9,671 nucleotides of DNA from Granulosicoccaceae bacterium (GTDB lineage Bacteria; Pseudomonadota; Gammaproteobacteria; Granulosicoccales; Granulosicoccaceae). Positions within the stretch are counted from its first letter, which is position 1; each line of letters starts with the position of its first letter. Positions 6,493 to 9,671 of the stretch are shown piece after piece. The DNA is taken from the NCBI GenBank assembly GCA_023301405.1, contig JALZUX010000147.1:1-9671 (forward strand), given 5' to 3'. The notes beneath the pieces are model-generated. The model had not been told where the DNA came from, searched no databases, and worked only from the letters and a program-made list of their open reading frames with translations. The position numbers were made by a program, and so were the translations under genes.

Positions 6493-7020
6493 ATGAATTT
6501 TCAGTCAACTAAAACTGCAAGGCTTCTTTTGTTAATTAGCGTCTTGCTCTTCAGTCCATTGTTTTTTACTTCAAGCCTGGCAATGAGCGCTGTTGTCGTC
6601 GACATCAATCAAGCTGACACGGCCACTATGATCGCCAACTGGAAGGGAATTGGTGAAAAGAAGGCCAAAGCAATTGTCGATTACAGAAAGAAGAATGGAC
6701 CATTTTCCGACATCAATGATCTAGCCAATGTGAAAGGGATAGGTGATGGATTGATCAAAAACAATAAAAAATACATGTCAGTCAAAGGCGGTGTAAAAGC
6801 CACTCAAAAATCAACTTCAAAAAGCACTGCTACAAAAAGCACTGCTACAAAAAGCGCCAGTTCAGCAAAAAAGTCTACCACTAAGAAACCGAAGGCAGCA
6901 AAAACGACTGCTAAAAAAAGCACCAGCAAATCGAGCACCAAGAAATCGAAGTCTAAAAAGTCTAAAAAACCTTGCACAGACAAATCTAAAAGTGCCGATT
7001 GTAAAAAGAAAACCAAATAA
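6493..7020 (+). CDS. ComEA-like secreted helix-hairpin-helix protein with lysine-rich histone H1-like tail
   Basis: A 175-aa protein from the ATG at 6493, chosen because AAGGA lies 7 bp upstream and a clear Sec signal peptide follows (basic NFQSTKTAR, then hydrophobic 11-30). The frame opens further upstream but without an ATG or ribosome binding site. Residues 36-97 form a double helix-hairpin-helix domain of the ComEA type: VDINQADTATMIANWKGIG, then AKAIVDYRKKNGPFSDINDL and VKGIGDGLI. The two GIG hairpins contact DNA backbone in this family. Classical ComEA holds incoming DNA in the periplasm during natural transformation. The remaining 75 residues contain 27 lysines among Ser, Thr and Ala, like histone H1 or bacterial AlgP/HctB tails, with Cys at 161 and 170 that could form a disulfide. 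ComEA proteins usually stop soon after the HhH domain, so the tail is unusual. A DNA-binding or DNA-uptake role in the periplasm is inferred; no other com gene is in the window. Confidence 0.85.
   Translation: MNFQSTKTARLLLLISVLLFSPLFFTSSLAMSAVVVDINQADTATMIANWKGIGEKKAKAIVDYRKKNGPFSDINDLANVKGIGDGLIKNNKKYMSVKGGVKATQKSTSKSTATKSTATKSASSAKKSTTKKPKAAKTTAKKSTSKSSTKKSKSKKSKKPCTDKSKSADCKKKTK
6819..6855 (+). repeat. 15-bp tandem repeat inside the lysine-rich tail
   Basis: AAAAAGCACTGCTAC is present twice, identical and adjacent (6819-6833 and 6834-6848), with a partial third copy (6849-6855). It encodes the repeated KSTAT unit of the tail. Because the unit is a multiple of three, copy number changes would keep the frame. 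Confidence 0.85.
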
Positions 7021-7054
7021 CTAAAACTACCGATAGACAAGCAGCATGTTTAGA

Positions 7055-7089
7055 CCTGCTAGCCAAACACCAACGGGTTGGCTAGCAGG
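7055..7089. terminator. Strong hairpin between convergent genes, likely bidirectional terminator
   Basis: CCTGCTAGCCAA (7055-7066) pairs perfectly over 12 bp with TTGGCTAGCAGG (7078-7089), with an 11-base loop. It sits in the 97-bp gap between the stop codons of the ComEA-like gene (+) and recQ (-). T tracts on both sides are weak (CTCAATTAATTT on the plus side), so efficiency is uncertain. Confidence 0.65.
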
Positions 7090-7117
7090 CTCAATTAATT
7101 TGCAGAGTTGTAAAACA

Positions 7118-9298
7118 TCAGAGTCCCTCTTCCTCTGCTAACTCATAAATAACTGACGCCTGTATAAGCCGCAGCACGTCCACCTCATAGACATGATTAA
7201 AATACTCGTTAAGACGCTTTACTGAATTATCACCCTCTTCTAGCAATACCAGAATTTCACCTTCAATTTCCCCCTGTTGGGATTCTGTGACTTCACTTTC
7301 AATTCCCGTCAGCGCACTTTTTAAAGAAAGCTTTCCTTGCTTAATTAAATTGGCCATTGCGGCCACTACTTTTTCAGGCGCCAAGCCACTTTGAAGCGCT
7401 AGGTCAGCAACACCTTTCACGCCTTGGTCCAGAACCGACACCAGATCTTGTGCTGTTGCTCCGGCGTTCGAAGCCGGCTCACTTTCATTTCCCCGGTTGT
7501 TGATCACATCTAGAAAAATTTGACCGTATTTTTCAAGCTTTGCCGCACCCACTCCGGAAATTGCTGCCATGGCACGCAAATTAGCCGGTTGAGCTTCTGT
7601 CATTTCCATTAGAGTCGCATCGTGAAAAATGACATAAGCCGGTAAGCCCTGCTCGCTGGCAACAACTCGACGGGTTTCACGCAATCGCTCCCACAACTCG
7701 TTGTGTTCAGCGGAAACACTGTTGCGTGTAGTTCGGCTTTTCTTTCTAGTCGCAGGCTTAGCCTCGTGGCGAAAATAGATTTCCTCATCACCCTTGAGTA
7801 CCGGCCGAGCGGCCTCCGTAAGCCTTAAACCACCACGGCTCTCCATATCGGTGGTCAATAACGATCGGGCTATTATTTGCCTGAACACACTGCGCCAGGT
7901 ATTTGTATCATGCTCTTTACCAACGCCATACACTGATAGTTTATCGTGGCCAAAACGGCTTATGCGGTCGTCGGCAGTTCCCTGTAATACGCTAATCAAG
8001 TAGCTTGTGCCAAACCTTTGGCCTGTTCGATACACAGCCGATAACGCCTTGCGGGTAGCTTCCGTGGCATCCCACGTTTCAGGTGGCGAAATACACGTAT
8101 CGCAGTTACCACACGCCGTATCACTGTTTTCGCCAAAATAAAGCAGCAAGGTTTTACGTCGGCATTCGGTAGCCTCACAAAGGCCTGTCATTGCCGTTAG
8201 TTTATGGCGTTCAACCTGAATCACATCCAATGAGGCATCAGAATCATTCAGCATTTGCTGGAAAGTAATGGTGTCTTGAAGACCGTAGACCATCCACGCT
8301 ACTGACGGCAGCCCATCGCGCCCTGCTCGACCGGTTTCCTGATAATAAGACTCAATGCTTTTAGGCATATCAAGATGCGCTACAAATCTGACATCAGGTT
8401 TATCGATCCCCATACCAAAGGCAACAGTTGCCACCATAATGATATTTTCTTCAACAATAAAGCGCTGCATATTTGCACTGCGTTGATGACCGGGCATACC
8501 AGCGTGATAGGCCAGTGCGTTAAAGCCCTGATCAACCAGATAGCGCGCCGTGTCTTCGGTTTTTTTACGTGATAAGCAATAAACGATACCGGTAGCCAGT
8601 GGATATTCGCTTTGAATAAACTTCAGGAGCTGGGTGCGCGGACTGTTTTTAGCTTCAATTCGATACTGAATGTTGGGTCGGTCAAAGCTGCTGATAAAAA
8701 GCTTTGCACGATCCAGTCGCAAATGGGTCTTGATGTCTTGCCGGGTATTTTCATCAGCTGTTGCCGTCAAGGCGATACGTGGGATATCAGGGTATTGGTC
8801 AGCAAGCTGCGATAGCTGCGTATACTCCGGCCTGAAGTCATGACCCCACTGTGAAACACAATGCGCCTCGTCTATAGCAAATAAAGCTATTTGCAAATTC
8901 GCCAATAACGCACTGCCACCGGAAGTCATTAGCCTTTCGGGCGCCATGTACAACAAATCAAGCTCACCTGCCCTTGCCTGTTGTTCTATATCCCGCTGCT
9001 CACTGGATGACAAACTTGAATTAATAAAGGCGGCCCGTACACCGTTTTGTCGAAGTTGTTGCACTTGATCCTGCATGAGAGCAATGAGTGGCGACACTAC
9101 AATGCCGACACCGTCTCGCAAAATGGCAGGGATCTGAAAGCACACACTTTTGCCCCCTCCGGTAGGCATTAGCACCAGAGCGTCTTCCCCGGCAATAACA
9201 CTGTCGATGATCGCCTGCTGCTCCCCACGAAAGCTGTCATAGCCAAAATACTGGTGTAGGCACTCTGCAGGATCAAGATTTTCGATAGCTAGACTCAT
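7118..9298 (-). CDS. recQ: ATP-dependent DNA helicase RecQ
   Basis: A complete 726-aa RecQ, the 3'-5' helicase that unwinds forks and recombination intermediates in the RecF pathway and in suppression of illegitimate recombination. Motifs in order: FRGEQQAI (23-30, motif 0), Walker A MPTGGGKS (44-51), SPLIALMQDQ (69-78), DEAH box (143-146), ALTATA (176-181), the aromatic-rich loop SQWGHDFRPEY (149-159) and motif VI QETGRAGRDG (320-329). The zinc site has four cysteines, C379, C396, C399 and C402, in the spacing of E. coli RecQ, followed by the RQC winged helix (about 410-505). An HRDC domain spans about 530-600. The remaining residues (about 602-726) are extra: E. coli RecQ has 609 residues. 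They include a helix-turn-helix-like stretch (GVADLALQSGLAPEKVVAAM, 628-647) like the C-terminal HTH found in some RecQ proteins. The ATG at 9298 gives an N-terminus of normal length, though its ribosome binding site is weak. No LexA-type box was seen upstream. Confidence 0.97.
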   Translation of the reverse strand: MSLAIENLDPAECLHQYFGYDSFRGEQQAIIDSVIAGEDALVLMPTGGGKSVCFQIPAILRDGVGIVVSPLIALMQDQVQQLRQNGVRAAFINSSLSSSEQRDIEQQARAGELDLLYMAPERLMTSGGSALLANLQIALFAIDEAHCVSQWGHDFRPEYTQLSQLADQYPDIPRIALTATADENTRQDIKTHLRLDRAKLFISSFDRPNIQYRIEAKNSPRTQLLKFIQSEYPLATGIVYCLSRKKTEDTARYLVDQGFNALAYHAGMPGHQRSANMQRFIVEENIIMVATVAFGMGIDKPDVRFVAHLDMPKSIESYYQETGRAGRDGLPSVAWMVYGLQDTITFQQMLNDSDASLDVIQVERHKLTAMTGLCEATECRRKTLLLYFGENSDTACGNCDTCISPPETWDATEATRKALSAVYRTGQRFGTSYLISVLQGTADDRISRFGHDKLSVYGVGKEHDTNTWRSVFRQIIARSLLTTDMESRGGLRLTEAARPVLKGDEEIYFRHEAKPATRKKSRTTRNSVSAEHNELWERLRETRRVVASEQGLPAYVIFHDATLMEMTEAQPANLRAMAAISGVGAAKLEKYGQIFLDVINNRGNESEPASNAGATAQDLVSVLDQGVKGVADLALQSGLAPEKVVAAMANLIKQGKLSLKSALTGIESEVTESQQGEIEGEILVLLEEGDNSVKRLNEYFNHVYEVDVLRLIQASVIYELAEEEGL

Positions 9299-9582
9299 TT
9301 TGAATTACAGCACTTTTTAACGGGTTGGTTTCAAGATATAACGATTTACGCTATGTACGGTATTGCACTGAATGCACTTTTCCAAACAGTTGAAAATGCG
9401 CGCAACACACTCATAACTTTGGAAATAGTGCGAATTCAGCACAACAAATATTTGCCGACAGCCTACTGCTGGACGAACACTCGCCCCCAATCAGCGCTGT
9501 ATTTATTGTATCCCTTGCCGCTATCCCCCCAGCAACAATTTTTTTGCATAATCGGCGATAACTCACCTTAATCGGATGCTGG
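9299..9582. other. Intergenic region between recQ and the divergent lipoprotein gene
   Basis: This stretch must hold the promoters of recQ (leftward) and of the lipoprotein gene (rightward). On the minus strand TTGAAA and TGTAAT occur close to the recQ start, but 19 bp apart. On the plus strand CATAAT (9547-9552) resembles a -10 box without a clear -35. Short open frames on both strands encode nothing recognisable. Confidence 0.45.
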
Positions 9583-9588
9583 ATGGTG

Positions 9589-9671
9589 ATGAGAACAACA
9601 ATCAACCTAAAACTGTCTGCAATTGCGATTACTCTCGCGTGGAGCCTTGCTTCTTGCGGTGGCGGTGGCGG
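9589..9671 (+). CDS. Lipoprotein, N-terminal part only (3' end outside window)
   Basis: The ATG at 9589 opens a frame that runs off the window. It encodes a lipoprotein signal peptide: basic start MRTTINLK, hydrophobic core LSAIAITLAWS and the lipobox L20-A-S-C23, where signal peptidase II would cut before Cys23. At least four glycines follow the cysteine, a flexible linker seen in many outer-membrane lipoproteins of gammaproteobacteria. Residue 24 is Gly and not Asp, so the simple sorting rule predicts transport to the outer membrane. An in-frame ATG at 9583 would add two residues and is equally possible; ribosome binding sites for both are weak. Nothing can be said about the mature domain. 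The gene is divergent from recQ. Confidence 0.75.
   Translation, partial: MRTTINLKLSAIAITLAWSLASCGGGG

Noticed and set aside
9353..9605. Short opposing frames between recQ and the lipoprotein gene
   Set aside because: Neither product (72 and 64 residues) shows a domain, signal peptide or ribosome binding site, and the region is expected to hold two divergent promoters.
1..9671. Mobile element, CRISPR array, toxin-antitoxin or phage defence system
   Set aside because: No transposase, integrase, repeat-spacer pattern, small toxin/antitoxin pair or defence-type nuclease was found. RecQ here has a housekeeping architecture and no defence-type neighbours.

Overview
The window looks like ordinary chromosome from a Gram-negative bacterium, most likely a gammaproteobacterium, possibly marine. 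The evidence is a lipobox lipoprotein with a glycine run after the cysteine, Sec signal peptides with AxA-type ends, a TerC-family membrane protein, a RecQ with E. coli-like core motifs and a ComEA-like periplasmic helix-hairpin-helix protein. No phage, plasmid, insertion sequence, CRISPR, rRNA or tRNA signature was seen. The genus cannot be named from this stretch.

Left part (1-3256). The window opens with the last 73 codons of an aldose 1-epimerase-like gene (+). It converges with, and overlaps by 9 bp, a leftward gene for a secreted, membrane-anchored protein with one Ig/FN3-like domain (stop at 214). Upstream of that, also leftward, is a large transmembrane Ser/Thr protein kinase (987-3191). 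Its kinase domain is cytoplasmic, followed by one membrane helix, a helical and coiled-coil periplasmic region and a C-terminal NTF2-like domain. The two leftward genes may form a membrane signalling pair, with the kinase reading an envelope signal and the Ig-like protein as a possible periplasmic partner. This is inference from adjacency and topology.

Centre (3257-6297). A 441-bp gap precedes a rightward TerC-family gene with a strong ribosome binding site. Just upstream of it lie a candidate promoter and a perfect 10+2+10 bp palindrome. A GC-rich hairpin follows the gene. After about 490 bp without a recognisable gene comes a 12-TM major facilitator transporter of unknown substrate, ending in a good intrinsic terminator.

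Right part (6298-9671). A secreted ComEA-like protein (+) combines a DNA-binding helix-hairpin-helix domain with a lysine-rich, histone-H1-like tail. It converges on recQ (-) across a 12-bp perfect hairpin that may terminate both. RecQ is complete (726 aa) and has about 125 extra residues beyond its HRDC domain. The right edge holds the first codons of a lipoprotein gene (+), divergent from recQ.

Nothing here amounts to a clearly new system. The best leads are the kinase/Ig-like pair, the ComEA-like protein with its H1-like tail, and the palindromic leader of the TerC gene.
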